This document shows, in pieces, positions 52,766 to 63,097 of a DNA stretch of 64,000 bases; position 1 is the first letter of the stretch; each line of letters begins with the position of its first letter. The translations under genes were made by a program, and so were the position numbers. The notes beneath the pieces are model-generated. The model was given only the letters and a program-made list of their open reading frames with translations. It was not told the DNA's origin and did not search any database. Source of the stretch: Azonexaceae bacterium (GTDB lineage: Bacteria > Pseudomonadota > Gammaproteobacteria > Burkholderiales > Rhodocyclaceae); contig JAAXVL010000001.1 in NCBI GenBank assembly GCA_013335535.1, positions 141,764 through 205,763 of the forward strand, written 5' to 3'.

Positions 52766-53500
52766 ATGGCGGCTTTGCCGATTTTCCAGCCCGACCTGAT
52801 GTTTGACGACACTCCCCGTGCCGAATTTTTTGCTGGCGTTCGCGCCGAGTTGCCGCTGCTGCTCGGCGTGGTGCCGTTCGGGCTGATTTTCGGGGTGCTC
52901 GGGCTGGCGGCGGGTTTGCCGGGGTGGGCGGTGGTCTTGAGCTCGTCGCTGGTATTTGCCGGCTCGTCGCAGGTCGTATTTGCCCAGTTGTGGGGTGGGG
53001 CGACACCACCGCCGGTGATGGTGGCGACGGTCGGCGTGGTCAATCTGCGCCATCTGTTGTACAGCGCGGCGGTGGCTGATTTTTTGCGCAATCTGCCCTG
53101 GCGCTGGAAATTTTTGCTGGCCTACCTGCTGACCGACGAGGCATTTGCCGCGGCTATTGGTCGCCTGCGCGACGGTCCGCCGACGGCGCATCGACATTTC
53201 TTTCTGCTTGGCACGGGCTTCACGCTGTGGGCTGGCTGGCAGCTGTCGACGCTGGGCGGGGTGCTGCTAGGGGCAGCGATCCCCGAGAATTGGTCATTGG
53301 ATTTTTCGATTGCGTTGACCTTCATCGCCCTGCTCGTCCTTTCCGTGCATCGGCGCAGCGACGCGTGGGCGGCGATTGCCGCGGCAGTGGTCGTGCTGCT
53401 GGCGCTGGCCTTGCCGCATAAGTTGGGCTTGCTGGTGGCAGCCGGGGTGGGCATTGCTTTTGGCCTGTTCATGCGTCGATTCGACGGGAAAAAGCCATGA
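52766..53500 (+). CDS. azlC: AzlC-family branched-chain amino-acid exporter subunit
   Basis: The protein has 244 residues from ATG 52766; the frame is open earlier but starts inside the dispersed motif. AzlC features are FFAGVRAELPLLLGVVPFGLIFGVLGLAAGLP, FAGSSQVVFAQLW and VNLRHLLYSAAVADFL, with about seven membrane segments. AzlC with AzlD exports branched-chain amino acids and analogues. The stop overlaps the azlD start (ATGA). A second possible start, MFDDTP, lies 33 bases downstream. Confidence 0.88.
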   Translation: MAALPIFQPDLMFDDTPRAEFFAGVRAELPLLLGVVPFGLIFGVLGLAAGLPGWAVVLSSSLVFAGSSQVVFAQLWGGATPPPVMVATVGVVNLRHLLYSAAVADFLRNLPWRWKFLLAYLLTDEAFAAAIGRLRDGPPTAHRHFFLLGTGFTLWAGWQLSTLGGVLLGAAIPENWSLDFSIALTFIALLVLSVHRRSDAWAAIAAAVVVLLALALPHKLGLLVAAGVGIAFGLFMRRFDGKKP

Positions 53501-53823
53501 GTACGACGGTGTTGTTGCTGACCATGGCGGCCTGCGGGCTGGTCACTTTCCTCATCCGCCTGTCGTTCATCGCCTTCGGCCACCATCTGCCGGACGATCC
53601 GCGCATCGAAGCCTTTTTACGCTACGTCCCGCCGGCCATCCTCGGTGCCCTGATCGCGCCGGAGATTTTCATGGTCGGCGGAAATATGAATGCTTCGCTG
53701 GACAATCCCCGACTGTGGGCGGCGCTGGTGGCGCTACTAGTCGCCCGACTGACGAGTAGTGTGCTGGCGACGATCTCAGCGGGAATGGCGGCGCTGTGGG
53801 TTTTGCAAGGCTGGCCTTATTGA
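53497..53823 (+). CDS. azlD: AzlD-family small subunit of branched-chain amino-acid exporter
   Basis: The 108-residue protein has about four membrane segments with the AzlD pattern TFLIRLSFIAFGHHLP and RYVPPAILGALIAPEI. It is the usual partner of AzlC, translationally coupled by a 4-base overlap. A 157-base AT-rich gap follows, with no gene, before the convergent ATPase gene. Confidence 0.9.
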   Translation: MSTTVLLLTMAACGLVTFLIRLSFIAFGHHLPDDPRIEAFLRYVPPAILGALIAPEIFMVGGNMNASLDNPRLWAALVALLVARLTSSVLATISAGMAALWVLQGWPY

Positions 53824-53980
53824 CTCGATTATTGGTTTTGTTTTGGCTCATTTGCCACGAGCGAGTTAGAAAATAAATCTATTTAAATCAGTGTATTGAG
53901 TTTTCGATTGGCCAATATTTGGTTCGGAAAATAGAGGGCGTTGATTCGATTGGATGGAATTTGAGCCAAATGAACTGGGC

Positions 53981-55621
53981 TCACCTTTCAAGCGACAGCC
54001 TGTAGCGTGCACCGTTTCGTTCGCCTTCCATTTGCACAACTGAGAGGCTGACCAATTCAGCCAAGGCACGTTTAAGTTGCGAGCGATTCAATTCAGGACC
54101 AATTCGAGCGCTGATCTCACCGATTTTTGAACGGGGATAACGCCGTAAATCTTCACGTACAAGCTCCATCAGGCGATGTGGTTCAATGCGCATCAGCGTT
54201 GTTGGAACTTTCAGTTCCGCTCCCCGCAATAAGGCTGGATCTACAAAATAGCGAGTTCCCTGAGTGCGCCCGCTACTTTGCACCAGAGCCAATGTCTGTA
54301 AGCGTCCGAGCCAGACAGCAAGCTCATCTGCACCATCTGTCTCAAGCACGGAGCCAAGCTCACGCGCTGTCATGCCTTCAGTTTGGGCGAGTATGCCAAG
54401 CGTGATTCGTTCGCGCTGGGTCAATTGAAAGCGTTCGTCCGCTTCGGTCAGTAGGCGCATAACTTCGGGCTTGACGATGCGTCGCTGGATTGTCACCTTT
54501 ACCCAGTCCGTGCCTTCCTCCGGAACAGGCGCCGGGCGCCCTTGCGACAGCAAGCGGTCGTAGATCAGATCAAAGCCGCTGCCTTCTCGTTCCATCAGAC
54601 CTAGATCATGGAAGACTCTGGCCAGACCTTCATTGCGGCGTCTGCTGGCGTGCAGGATGTTGCGTGGCGTAACGCCCAGCGGCAGGCGTCCAGGATTCAC
54701 CACCGCCAAACGCTCGGGATGGAGCATCAGGTAGATGTCACCCTGCTGTGTATAAGGGCGATGCACCAGTGCATTGACCAGTAATTCGCGTACCACTTTC
54801 TCGTCATACGCGGGCACGTTGCGGCGATACAAGCCCTCAGCCACCTCGTAGCTCTCACGAAAATCAGGAATCTCACGCCAGATCGCGTCGACAAGTTCAA
54901 CCGGTGACAATGCGCAGTCGTCCCACACCCATTTATTGATCTTCTGGCCCTGTTCGTCATACTTGATTGCCTGTACCAGCGGCGCTGTGCCCAAGGCCCG
55001 GCGGTCTGCAGCGGTTCCGAGCAAGAGCACGCCTAGCCGGGTCAGCGTAGCGCCTTGTGCTAAGCCGTAATGTCCCAGCAATTCTTCGGCGCCTTTTTCC
55101 TTGACCGAGTCTTTAACCCGGTCGGAGCCGCGGATAGCAAGAACGAAACGGTTCAGCTTGTCGACATCCGCGCTGTTGCGCGAAATACCGCTATCCATAG
55201 CCTCCCAAGGGCGTCCTGGTCGTTCATTGGCCAAGCGCAGAACATCATCACCAAGTACTGGCTGGCAGGTGTCACCGACGCGCAGGAAAAACCTTCCATC
55301 GCATGTTGATGCGACGCTTGGGGAGCGCTCAATCACTAGTTCAATGAATTCACCGCCATTGGCGGCCCGCTGCAGACTTGGCAGGGCTTGCACATTGACG
55401 GAGAGCTCCCCGATACGCTTACGCAAGCGATCCAGTAATTCTGGTGCAATTGACTGGCCTGCCGGCGGCGAGGTTTCTCCATCCTCTATGCCAATCAGCA
55501 AACGGCCTCCCGCGCCATTGGCAAAGCAGACACAATCCTTGGCCAGTGCCTCCCAATCGACAGATCTGCCGGTAATGGTACGCAGGGACTTCAAGTCTGT
55601 ATGTTGGTCTTCGCGGGTCAT
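53981..55621 (-). CDS. AlbA_2 (Schlafen-like) domain protein with HATPase_c_4
   Basis: The protein has 546 residues from ATG 55621 (MTREDQHTDLKSLRTITG). The N-terminal AlbA_2/Schlafen-type domain contains FANGAGGRLLIGIEDG. A middle GHKL-like ATPase segment has VVRELLVNALVHRPYTQQGDIYL and REGSGFDLIYDRL. The C-terminus has winged-helix-like modules (TQRERITLGILAQTEGMTARELG). Proteins of this kind act as DNA- or RNA-binding regulators, and some are found in defence islands. The flanks are AT-rich and the gene interrupts azlCD-ilvA, which points to acquisition. Specific function is unknown. Confidence 0.82.
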   Translation of the reverse strand: MTREDQHTDLKSLRTITGRSVDWEALAKDCVCFANGAGGRLLIGIEDGETSPPAGQSIAPELLDRLRKRIGELSVNVQALPSLQRAANGGEFIELVIERSPSVASTCDGRFFLRVGDTCQPVLGDDVLRLANERPGRPWEAMDSGISRNSADVDKLNRFVLAIRGSDRVKDSVKEKGAEELLGHYGLAQGATLTRLGVLLLGTAADRRALGTAPLVQAIKYDEQGQKINKWVWDDCALSPVELVDAIWREIPDFRESYEVAEGLYRRNVPAYDEKVVRELLVNALVHRPYTQQGDIYLMLHPERLAVVNPGRLPLGVTPRNILHASRRRNEGLARVFHDLGLMEREGSGFDLIYDRLLSQGRPAPVPEEGTDWVKVTIQRRIVKPEVMRLLTEADERFQLTQRERITLGILAQTEGMTARELGSVLETDGADELAVWLGRLQTLALVQSSGRTQGTRYFVDPALLRGAELKVPTTLMRIEPHRLMELVREDLRRYPRSKIGEISARIGPELNRSQLKRALAELVSLSVVQMEGERNGARYRLSLER

Positions 55622-55664
55622 GAACCTTCTTTGCCTCTGCAGTCCGTTTGGGATGAGCGTTGCT

Positions 55665-57197
55665 TTACCCCAAAAACAGCTTATAAGCCGGATTCTCGCT
55701 TTCGTTCCAGTGCGCATAGCCGAGCTTGGTCAGGAATTCCTCGAATTTGCCCATCTCGCCCGGTGGCACCTGCATGCCGACCAGCACGCGGCCGTAATCG
55801 GCGCCGTGGTTGCGGTAGTGGAACAGGCTGATGTTCCAGCCGGCGCTCATCTGGGTCAGGAAATTCATCAGGGCGCCCGGTTTTTCCGGAAATTCGAAGC
55901 GGTAGAGCAGTTCGTGCATGCCCTTTTCGCAAACTGCCGGGGCGTGGCCGCCGACCATGTGACGGATATGGTTCTTGGCCATTTCGTCGTCGGTCAGATC
56001 AAGCGTCGGGTAGCCGTGCTTCTGCAGACTGTCGACCAGCTTGAGCGATTCCTTGCGGTCGGCCACCTGGACGCCGACGAAAACGTGGGCTTCGCTGGCC
56101 GTGTGGTAACGGTAATTGAATTCGGTGACGTTGCGCTTGCCGATCAGGGCCAGGAATTTCTTGTAGGCGCCCGGTTTTTCGGGGAGCGTGACGGCGAAGA
56201 CGGCTTCGCGCTGTTCGCCGAACTCGGCACGCTCGGCGACGAAGCGCAGGCGGTCGAAATTCATGTTGGCGCCGGAGGTCACGGCGATCAGATTCTTGTC
56301 CTTGAGCTTGTGCTGGCGGGCGTATTCCTTGGCGCCAGCGACGGCCAGCGCACCGGCTGGTTCGAGAATCGAGCGGGTGTCCTCGAAAACGTCCTTGATG
56401 GCAGCGCAGATGGCGTCGGTGTCGACGAGGATGACCTCGTCGAGGTATTCCTTGCACAGCCGGAAGGTCTCTTCGCCAACCAGCTTGACGGCGGTGCCAT
56501 CGGCGAACAGACCGACCTGATCGAGACGCACGCGCTTGCCGGCGGCCAGTGACTGTTTCATGGCGTCGGCGTCGAAGGTTTCAACGCCGATCACCTTGAT
56601 TTCCGGACGCAGGCGCTTGATGTAGGCCGCGACGCCGGCCGCCAGTCCGCCGCCACCGATGGCGCAGAAGACGGCAGTTATCGGCCCGTTGTGGCGCGAA
56701 TGCTGGCGCAGGATTTCCATGGCGACGGTGCCCTGCCCGGCGATCACTTCAGGATCGTCGAAGGGATGCACGAAGGTCAGCTTCTCGGTTTTTTCGAGCT
56801 CGACGGCGTGGGCGTAGGCTTCGTCGAAGGAATCGCCGTGCAGCACGACTTCGCCGCCACGCGAACGGACGGCATCGATCTTGATGCCCGGCGTCGAGGT
56901 CGGCATGACTATGACCGCCCGGCAGCCCAGCTTCTTGGCCGACAGGGCGACGCCCTGGGCGTGATTGCCAGCCGAGGCGCAGATGACGCCGCGCTTGAGT
57001 TTTTCGGCCGAGAGGCTGGCGATCTTGTTGTAGGCGCCGCGCAGCTTGAACGAAAACACCGGCTGCATGTCTTCACGCTTGAGAATAATCTTGTTGCCGA
57101 CCCGGGCGGAAAGGTTGCTGGCCAGGTCGAGCGGCGTTTCGACGGCCACGTCATAAACCTGTGCGTTGAGAACTTTTTCGAGATAATCCGGGTGCAT
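55665..57197 (-). CDS. ilvA: Threonine dehydratase (biosynthetic, IlvA)
   Basis: The protein has 510 residues from ATG 57197 (MHPDYLEKVLNAQVYD). The PLP domain has the lysine in FSFKLRGAYNKIA, the SAGNHAQGVAL substrate loop and the glycine-rich AIGGGGLAAGVAAYIK. Two C-terminal ACT-like domains (about 325-505: FAVTLPEKPGAYKKFL and RFEFPEKPGALMNFL) bind isoleucine and valine. It deaminates threonine to 2-oxobutanoate, the first step to isoleucine. Length and two regulatory domains mark the biosynthetic form. It is divergent from the YqaA-like gene, with starts only 38 bases apart. Confidence 0.96.
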   Translation of the reverse strand: MHPDYLEKVLNAQVYDVAVETPLDLASNLSARVGNKIILKREDMQPVFSFKLRGAYNKIASLSAEKLKRGVICASAGNHAQGVALSAKKLGCRAVIVMPTSTPGIKIDAVRSRGGEVVLHGDSFDEAYAHAVELEKTEKLTFVHPFDDPEVIAGQGTVAMEILRQHSRHNGPITAVFCAIGGGGLAAGVAAYIKRLRPEIKVIGVETFDADAMKQSLAAGKRVRLDQVGLFADGTAVKLVGEETFRLCKEYLDEVILVDTDAICAAIKDVFEDTRSILEPAGALAVAGAKEYARQHKLKDKNLIAVTSGANMNFDRLRFVAERAEFGEQREAVFAVTLPEKPGAYKKFLALIGKRNVTEFNYRYHTASEAHVFVGVQVADRKESLKLVDSLQKHGYPTLDLTDDEMAKNHIRHMVGGHAPAVCEKGMHELLYRFEFPEKPGALMNFLTQMSAGWNISLFHYRNHGADYGRVLVGMQVPPGEMGKFEEFLTKLGYAHWNESENPAYKLFLG

Positions 57198-57235
57198 TGG
57201 GCGCAACTCATTCTGGCAAAAGGGAGATTCTACGG

Positions 57236-57658
57236 GTGGAGTGGCTAAACGTCACGGCGGAAAGCGGCCTTTGGGGCCTGCTGGCGACCAGTTTTCTCTC
57301 GGCAACGGTGCTGCCCGGCGGTTCCGAGGCGCTGCTGTGGGGCTTTTTGCGCCTCCATCCGGCTGAATATGGATCGGCGCTGATGCTTGCCACGCTGGGC
57401 AATACGGCCGGCGGCATGACTTCCTGGTGGTGCGGCCGCTACCTGCCGCGTTGGCAAAAACTGGAAAATCTGCCGCATCGCGACAAGCTCGAACGCTGGG
57501 GCAGCCCGACGCTGCTGCTCGCCTGGGCGCCGCTGATCGGCGACGCGCTGTGCCTGGCGGCCGGCTGGCTGCGCCTGCACTGGTTGCCCTGTTGTCTGTT
57601 CATGGCCATCGGGAAGCTCGCCCGCTACTGGCTGGTCGCCCAAACCGCCTTGAGTTGA
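57236..57658 (+). CDS. YqaA/DedA-like small membrane protein
   Basis: The 140-residue protein starts at GTG 57236, with AAAGGGAG upstream. It matches YqaA-like proteins of the SNARE-associated/DedA superfamily (GLLATSFLSATVLPGGSEALLWGFL, GNTAGGMTSWWCGRYLP, LLAWAPLIGDALCLAAGWLRL). DedA-type proteins recycle undecaprenyl phosphate or phospholipids in other bacteria; this short branch is not characterised. chrA starts 2 bases after its stop. Confidence 0.88.
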   Translation: MEWLNVTAESGLWGLLATSFLSATVLPGGSEALLWGFLRLHPAEYGSALMLATLGNTAGGMTSWWCGRYLPRWQKLENLPHRDKLERWGSPTLLLAWAPLIGDALCLAAGWLRLHWLPCCLFMAIGKLARYWLVAQTALS

Positions 57659-57660
57659 AG

Positions 57661-59010
57661 ATGCTGAATTCGTCACCTCCTGCCCCAATTTCGTTTTGGG
57701 AAGCCTTCCGTTTCTGGCTCAAGCTCGGCTTCATCAGTTTTGGCGGCCCGGCCGGGCAGATTTCGGTCATGCATCAGGAACTCGTCGACAAACGCCGCTG
57801 GATTTCCGAAAGCCGTTTCCTGCATGCCCTCAATTACTGCATGGTGCTACCCGGGCCGGAGGCACAGCAACTGGCCACCTATCTCGGCTGGCTCATGCAC
57901 CGGACCCGGGGCGGCATCGTCGCCGGCGTGCTCTTCGTGCTGCCCTCGCTGTTCATCCTCATTGCGCTGTCGTGGATCTACATCGTCTATGGCAACACGA
58001 CGCTGGTCGCCGGGCTGTTTTTCGGCATCAAGCCGGCGGTCACTGCCATCGTGCTGCACGCGGCCTGGCGCATTGGGTCGCGAACGCTCAAGAGCAAGCT
58101 GATGTGGGCCATTGCCGGGGCCGCTTTCGTCGCCATATTTGCCTTCGGCACGCCGTTTCCGGCCATCGTCGCGGCCGCCGGGCTGATTGGTTACGTCGCC
58201 GGGCGAGTCAAGCCGGTGCGTGCCGCTTCCCACGGTCAACCGGAAAAAACGGCCAAAATCAAAATGCCGGCGCTCATCGACGACAACACGCCAACGCCCG
58301 AGCACGCCCTTTTCTGCTGGTCGCGCCTGTTCTCGGTGGCCGCCATCGGCGCCCTGCTCTGGGCGCTGCCCATGGGCCTGCTCACCGCCACGCTCGGCTG
58401 GCATCACACCCTGACGCAGATGGGCTGGTTCTTCACCAAGGCCGCGCTGCTTACTTTTGGTGGTGCCTACGCCGTGCTGCCCTACGTCTATCAGGGGGCC
58501 GTGACGCATTTCAACTGGCTGACGCCAACCCAGATGATCGACGGCCTGGCCCTCGGCGAAACGACACCGGGGCCGCTGATCATGGTCGTCGCCTTCGTTG
58601 GTTTCGTCGGCGGCTACCAGACGCCGCAGGTGCAGGCGCTGGTCGGGCCGGACAACCTGTTTCTGGGCGGGGCGCTGGCTGCCAGTCTGATCACCTGGTT
58701 CACCTTCCTGCCCTCGTTTGTCTTCATCCTGCTCGGCGGGCCGCTCGTTGAAACGACGCACGGAAATCTAAACTTCACCGCGCCGCTGACGGCCATCACC
58801 GCCGCCGTGGTCGGCGTCATCCTCAATCTGGCGTTGTTTTTCGCCTGGCACGTCATGTGGCCGCAGGGCTTTGCCGGTGGTTTTGCACCTGTTTCGGCCA
58901 TTATCGTGCTGCTCGCCGGGCTTGCCCTTTTCCGCTACCAGCAAAGTGTCATGCGGGTTATCGCGGTCAGTGCGCTACTTGGCCTGGCTCTCAAGCTGGG
59001 CGGCGTTTAA
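57661..59010 (+). CDS. chrA: Chromate transporter ChrA (two-domain)
   Basis: The 449-residue protein has two homologous halves: the N-terminal FWLKLGFISFGGPAGQISVMHQELV with LNYCMVLPGPEAQQLATYLG, and the C-terminal FFTKAALLTFGGAYAVLPYVYQ with GLALGETTPGPLIMV. This is the long-chain CHR form. CHR transporters exchange or export chromate and related sulfate-like anions. A motif copy (58228-58261) lies in the linker between the halves (about residues 190-200) and adds ASHGQPEKTAKIK there, a hydrophilic stretch in an otherwise variable linker. Confidence 0.93.
   Translation: MLNSSPPAPISFWEAFRFWLKLGFISFGGPAGQISVMHQELVDKRRWISESRFLHALNYCMVLPGPEAQQLATYLGWLMHRTRGGIVAGVLFVLPSLFILIALSWIYIVYGNTTLVAGLFFGIKPAVTAIVLHAAWRIGSRTLKSKLMWAIAGAAFVAIFAFGTPFPAIVAAAGLIGYVAGRVKPVRAASHGQPEKTAKIKMPALIDDNTPTPEHALFCWSRLFSVAAIGALLWALPMGLLTATLGWHHTLTQMGWFFTKAALLTFGGAYAVLPYVYQGAVTHFNWLTPTQMIDGLALGETTPGPLIMVVAFVGFVGGYQTPQVQALVGPDNLFLGGALAASLITWFTFLPSFVFILLGGPLVETTHGNLNFTAPLTAITAAVVGVILNLALFFAWHVMWPQGFAGGFAPVSAIIVLLAGLALFRYQQSVMRVIAVSALLGLALKLGGV
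58228..58261 (-). repeat. Dispersed motif copy (inside chrA linker)
   Basis: Minus-strand consensus copy, GATTTTGGCC then TCCGGTTGACCGTGGGA, antisense to chrA and read as SHGQPEKTAKIK in the interdomain linker. Confidence 0.9.
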
Positions 59011-59110
59011 GGAAGCTGAACCTTTGAGCGGCAGTGCACGTCTACCTGTCCCCGCGTGCTGCCCCGCAATACGCTAAAATTCCTCTTTTGACGGACCACC
59101 GGCTGCTCCC

Positions 59111-62100
59111 ATGACCGCCCGCTTGCGCGAAATACCTTACAACTACACCTCGTTTTCCGATCGCGAGATCGTCATCCGCCTGCTTGGCGCCGACAACTGG
59201 GCGGTGCTCGACGAGCTCCGTTCCGAGCGCGTCACCGGCCGTTCGGCGCGCATGCTCTACGAGGTGTTGGGCGATATCTGGGTCGTCCAGCGCAACCCGT
59301 ATCTCGAAGACGACCTGCTCGACAATCGCGAACGCCGCGATGCACTGGTCAATGCCCTGCACCACCGGCTCAACGAGGTGGAGAAGCGGCGCGAGGCGAC
59401 CGAAGGCGAGGACCAGGAACGGGCGGCCAAGGTCAAGCGCCTGGTCGATGCGGCCCGCGTTGCGGTCAATCGCTTTGCCGAACGTTTTGGTGAAACCTGG
59501 GATCTGCGTCGCAAGGTCACGCGCATCCTGAGCAAGCACACGCGCAAGGACAACATCGCCTTCGACGGCCTGGCCCGCGTCTCGCACGTCACCGATGCGA
59601 CCGACTGGCGCGTCGAATACCCCTTCGTCGTCCTCAATCCGGACACCGAAGAGGAAATCGGCCATCTCGTGCGCGGCTGTATCGAAGCCGGCCTGACCAT
59701 CATCGCCCGCGGCGGCGGCACCGGCTACACCGGCGGCGCCGTGCCGCTGACGCCGTACGCGGCGGTCATTAACACCGAAAAGCTGATCGACATCGGCCCG
59801 GTTGAAGAACTCGTGCTGGCCGGCCATGAAACGCCCTACGCGACGATTCGTACCGGCGCCGGCGTCGTCACCGACCGCGTTTCGGAAGCGGCTTCGCTGG
59901 CTGGCCGCGTCTTTGCGGTCGACCCGACCTCGGCTTCCGCTTCCTGCATCGGCGGCAACATCGCCATGAACGCCGGCGGCAAGAAGGCCGTGCTGTGGGG
60001 CACCGCGCTCGACAACCTGGCCTGGTGGAAGATGGTTGACCCGGACGGCAACTGGCTCGAAGTCGAACGCGTCAATCACAACTTCGGCAAGATTCACGAG
60101 CAGGAAAACGTCGAATTCCGCCTCAAGCGTTTCGACCCGAGCGGCAAGAAACTTCTGGGCGAAGAAATCCTGACCCTGCCGGGCGCCGCCTGCCGCAAGA
60201 TCGGGCTGGGCAAGGACGTGACCGACAAGTTCCTCGGTGGCATCCCCGGTGTCCAGAAGGAAGGTACCGACGGCATCATCGTCGCGGCGCGCTGGGTGCT
60301 GCACAAGATGCCGCCGATCTCGCGCACCGTTTGCCTGGAGTTTTTCGGCCAGGTCCGTGAAGCCGTGCCGGCCATCGTTGAAATTACCGATTACTTCAAG
60401 CCGGGCGGGGCCGGGCATGCCGCCGGCGTCCAACTAGCCGGCCTCGAACACCTCGACGAGCGCTACGTGAAAGCCGTCGGCTACGCCACCAAGGCCAAGC
60501 GCCACGGTCGGCCGAAGATGGTGCTGATCGGCGATCTTGTCGGCCACGACGAAAATGCCGTGATGGCCGCCGCCTCAGAAGTCGTTCGCATGTGCAACCT
60601 GCGCGCTGCCGAGGGTTTCATCGCAGTCAACGCCGAAACGCGCAAGAAATTCTGGCTCGACCGTTCGCGCACCGCCGCCATTTCGCGCCACACCAACGCC
60701 TTCAAGCTCAACGAGGACGTGGTGATCCCGCTGCCGCGCATGGGCGATTACTGTGACGGCATCGAGCGCATCAACATCGAGCTGTCGACGCAGAACAAGC
60801 TGGCACTGTGCGACGCACTTTCCGAATTTCTCAAGGGCGACCTGCCGCTGCATCGTGGCGATACGACGCTCGATACCGACGTGCTGATCGGCGACCGCCG
60901 GCAGGCCGCGCTGGACTATGTCGAAGCTGTCCGCCTGCGCTGGGAATGGCTGCTCGAAAACCTCGACCTGCCGCTGGCCGAAGCCGAATCGCGCTTCGCG
61001 TCGTATGGCGTGGTGGCTGGCGAACTGACCAACCGGGCCGAAAATCCGACCTTGTTCCACCGTCTGCAGGACTACTCGGTGCGCACGTCGTGGAAGCAGG
61101 AGCTGCATGCCCGGCTGGCCAAGATTTTCGACGGCGGCGTCTATCGCCCGATCATCGAGCGCATCGAAGCCATCCACAAGGAAGTGCTGCGCGGCCGTGT
61201 TTTTGTCGCCTTGCACATGCACGCCGGCGACGGCAACGTGCATACCAACCTGCCGGTCAATTCCGACAATTACGAAATGTTGCAGACGGCCAACAAAGCG
61301 GTCGAACGCATCATGCACATCGCCCGCGGGCTGGATGGCGTCATTTCCGGCGAGCACGGCATCGGCATCACCAAGCTCGAGTTCCTGACCGAAGAAGAAC
61401 TCGGCCCCTTCCGCGCCTACAAGCAGAAGGTCGACCCGGAAGGCCGTTTCAACAAGGGCAAGCTGATGCCCGGCGGCGACCTCGGCAACGCCTACACGCC
61501 CTCGTTCAGCCTGCTCGGCACTGAATCGCTGATCATGGAACAGTCCGAAATCGGCAAGATTTCCGACATGGTCAAGGACTGCCTGCGCTGCGGCAAATGC
61601 AAGCCGGTCTGCTCGACGCACGTGCCGCGGGCCAACTTGTTGTACAGCCCGCGCAACAAGATTCTCGCTACCTCGCTGCTGGTCGAAGCCTTCCTCTACG
61701 AAGAACAGACCCGGCGCGGCATTTCGCTCAAGCATTTCGACGAATTCAACGATGTCGCCGACCATTGCACGGTCTGCCACCGTTGTGTGAAGCCTTGCCC
61801 GGTCGACATCGATTTCGGCGATGTTTCCGTCGCCATGCGCAACTTCCTGCGCAAGCAGGAGAAGAAACGCTTCAGTCCCGGCACCTTTGCGGCGATGACC
61901 TACCTGAACCTCAAAGATCCGGCGACCATCAAGCTCATGCGCTTCGGCATGATGGATTTCGGTTTCAAGGCCCAGCGCCTCGCCTACAAGGCGGCCAAGG
62001 CGCTTGGACTGGTTCAGGACAGCCGCAAACATCCGCCGGCCACGGTTGGCGCGCCGACGGTCAAGACGCAGATCATTCATTTCCTCAACCGGCCGATGCC

Positions 62101-62986
62101 GGGCAATCTGCCCAAGCGTACCTCGCGCGCCCTGCTCGATATCGAGGACGACAAGGTCATCCCGGTCATCCGCAATCCGAAGAAGACGACCGAGGAGTCG
62201 GATGCTGTCTTCTACTTCCCGGGTTGCGGTTCGGAGCGCCTGTTCTCGCAGGTCGGTCTGGCGACGCAGGCGATGCTCTACGAAACCGGCGCCACCACCG
62301 TGCTGCCACCGGGCTACCTGTGCTGCGGCTATCCGCAGACGGCCTCGGGCGATGAAGACAAGGGACTGAAGATCACGACGGACAACCGTGTGCTCTTCCA
62401 CCGCGTGGCCAACACGCTGAACTATCTCGACATCAAGACAGTGATCGTTTCCTGCGGCACCTGCATGGATCAGCTACAGAAATACCAGTTCGAGAAGATC
62501 TTCCCGGGGTGCCGCCTGCTCGATATCCACGAATACCTCATGGAAAAGGGCGTCAAGCTCGATGGCGTCAGCGGTACGCGTTACATGTACCACGATCCTT
62601 GCCACACGCCGATGAAGGCCTATGCGCCGCTGGCCGTGACCAAGGCGCTGATGGGGCAAGAAGTGCCGCTGACCGACCGTTGCTGCGGCGACGCCGGTTC
62701 CTTCGCCTATTCCCGGCCGGATATCGCGACCCAGGTCAAATTCCGCAAGCAGGAAGACATCGAAAGCGGCGCAGCCAAGCTGCGCGCCGACGGTTTCACG
62801 GGCGACGTCAAGATTCTGACCTCCTGCCCGGCTTGCTTGCAGGGCCTGTCACGTTACGATGACGACGCCGGTACCAAGGCAGATTACATCGTGGTCGAAC
62901 TGGCCAAGCACCTGCTTGGTGAAAACTGGATGGCGGATTACGTTGGTAAGGCCAATACGGGTGGAATAGAACGGGTTCTTCTTTGA
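59111..62986 (+). CDS. Giant FAD-linked oxidase/Fe-S oxidoreductase with DUF3683 domain
   Basis: The protein has 1291 residues. DUF3683 occupies about residues 1-175. The FAD-binding-4 domain (about 180-420) carries [13 protein letters not shown] and [21 protein letters not shown]. The FAD-linked oxidase C domain (about 430-800) has [15 protein letters not shown]. Two 4Fe-4S ferredoxin motifs follow (about 830-920: [17 protein letters not shown] and [15 protein letters not shown]). Two CCG domains near the C-terminus carry [12 protein letters not shown] and [11 protein letters not shown]. The design resembles D-lactate or glycolate dehydrogenases fused to GlpC/HdrD-like partners. The substrate is not known. 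Confidence 0.9.
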   Translation: MTARLREIPYNYTSFSDREIVIRLLGADNWAVLDELRSERVTGRSARMLYEVLGDIWVVQRNPYLEDDLLDNRERRDALVNALHHRLNEVEKRREATEGEDQERAAKVKRLVDAARVAVNRFAERFGETWDLRRKVTRILSKHTRKDNIAFDGLARVSHVTDATDWRVEYPFVVLNPDTEEEIGHLVRGCIEAGLTIIARGGGTGYTGGAVPLTPYAAVINTEKLIDIGPVEELVLAGHETPYATIRTGAGVVTDRVSEAASLAGRVFAVDPTSASASCIGGNIAMNAGGKKAVLWGTALDNLAWWKMVDPDGNWLEVERVNHNFGKIHEQENVEFRLKRFDPSGKKLLGEEILTLPGAACRKIGLGKDVTDKFLGGIPGVQKEGTDGIIVAARWVLHKMPPISRTVCLEFFGQVREAVPAIVEITDYFKPGGAGHAAGVQLAGLEHLDERYVKAVGYATKAKRHGRPKMVLIGDLVGHDENAVMAAASEVVRMCNLRAAEGFIAVNAETRKKFWLDRSRTAAISRHTNAFKLNEDVVIPLPRMGDYCDGIERINIELSTQNKLALCDALSEFLKGDLPLHRGDTTLDTDVLIGDRRQAALDYVEAVRLRWEWLLENLDLPLAEAESRFASYGVVAGELTNRAENPTLFHRLQDYSVRTSWKQELHARLAKIFDGGVYRPIIERIEAIHKEVLRGRVFVALHMHAGDGNVHTNLPVNSDNYEMLQTANKAVERIMHIARGLDGVISGEHGIGITKLEFLTEEELGPFRAYKQKVDPEGRFNKGKLMPGGDLGNAYTPSFSLLGTESLIMEQSEIGKISDMVKDCLRCGKCKPVCSTHVPRANLLYSPRNKILATSLLVEAFLYEEQTRRGISLKHFDEFNDVADHCTVCHRCVKPCPVDIDFGDVSVAMRNFLRKQEKKRFSPGTFAAMTYLNLKDPATIKLMRFGMMDFGFKAQRLAYKAAKALGLVQDSRKHPPATVGAPTVKTQIIHFLNRPMPGNLPKRTSRALLDIEDDKVIPVIRNPKKTTEESDAVFYFPGCGSERLFSQVGLATQAMLYETGATTVLPPGYLCCGYPQTASGDEDKGLKITTDNRVLFHRVANTLNYLDIKTVIVSCGTCMDQLQKYQFEKIFPGCRLLDIHEYLMEKGVKLDGVSGTRYMYHDPCHTPMKAYAPLAVTKALMGQEVPLTDRCCGDAGSFAYSRPDIATQVKFRKQEDIESGAAKLRADGFTGDVKILTSCPACLQGLSRYDDDAGTKADYIVVELAKHLLGENWMADYVGKANTGGIERVLL

Positions 62987-63018
62987 TTTTTACCCGTTTT
63001 TTCCGGTTGACCGTGAAA
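62986..63018 (+). repeat. Dispersed motif copy (downstream of the oxidoreductase)
   Basis: Plus-strand copy starting on the stop codon of the oxidoreductase, with core TCCGGTTGACCGTGAAA. The GGCC element is replaced by ACCC. Confidence 0.85.
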
Positions 63019-63097
63019 TAGCTGGTTCTTTTGCTGTCGCGGCTTGTGATATTTATTCTTCGGTGTAATCCTTCTCGGAAAACCGGAGCGAGATAGC

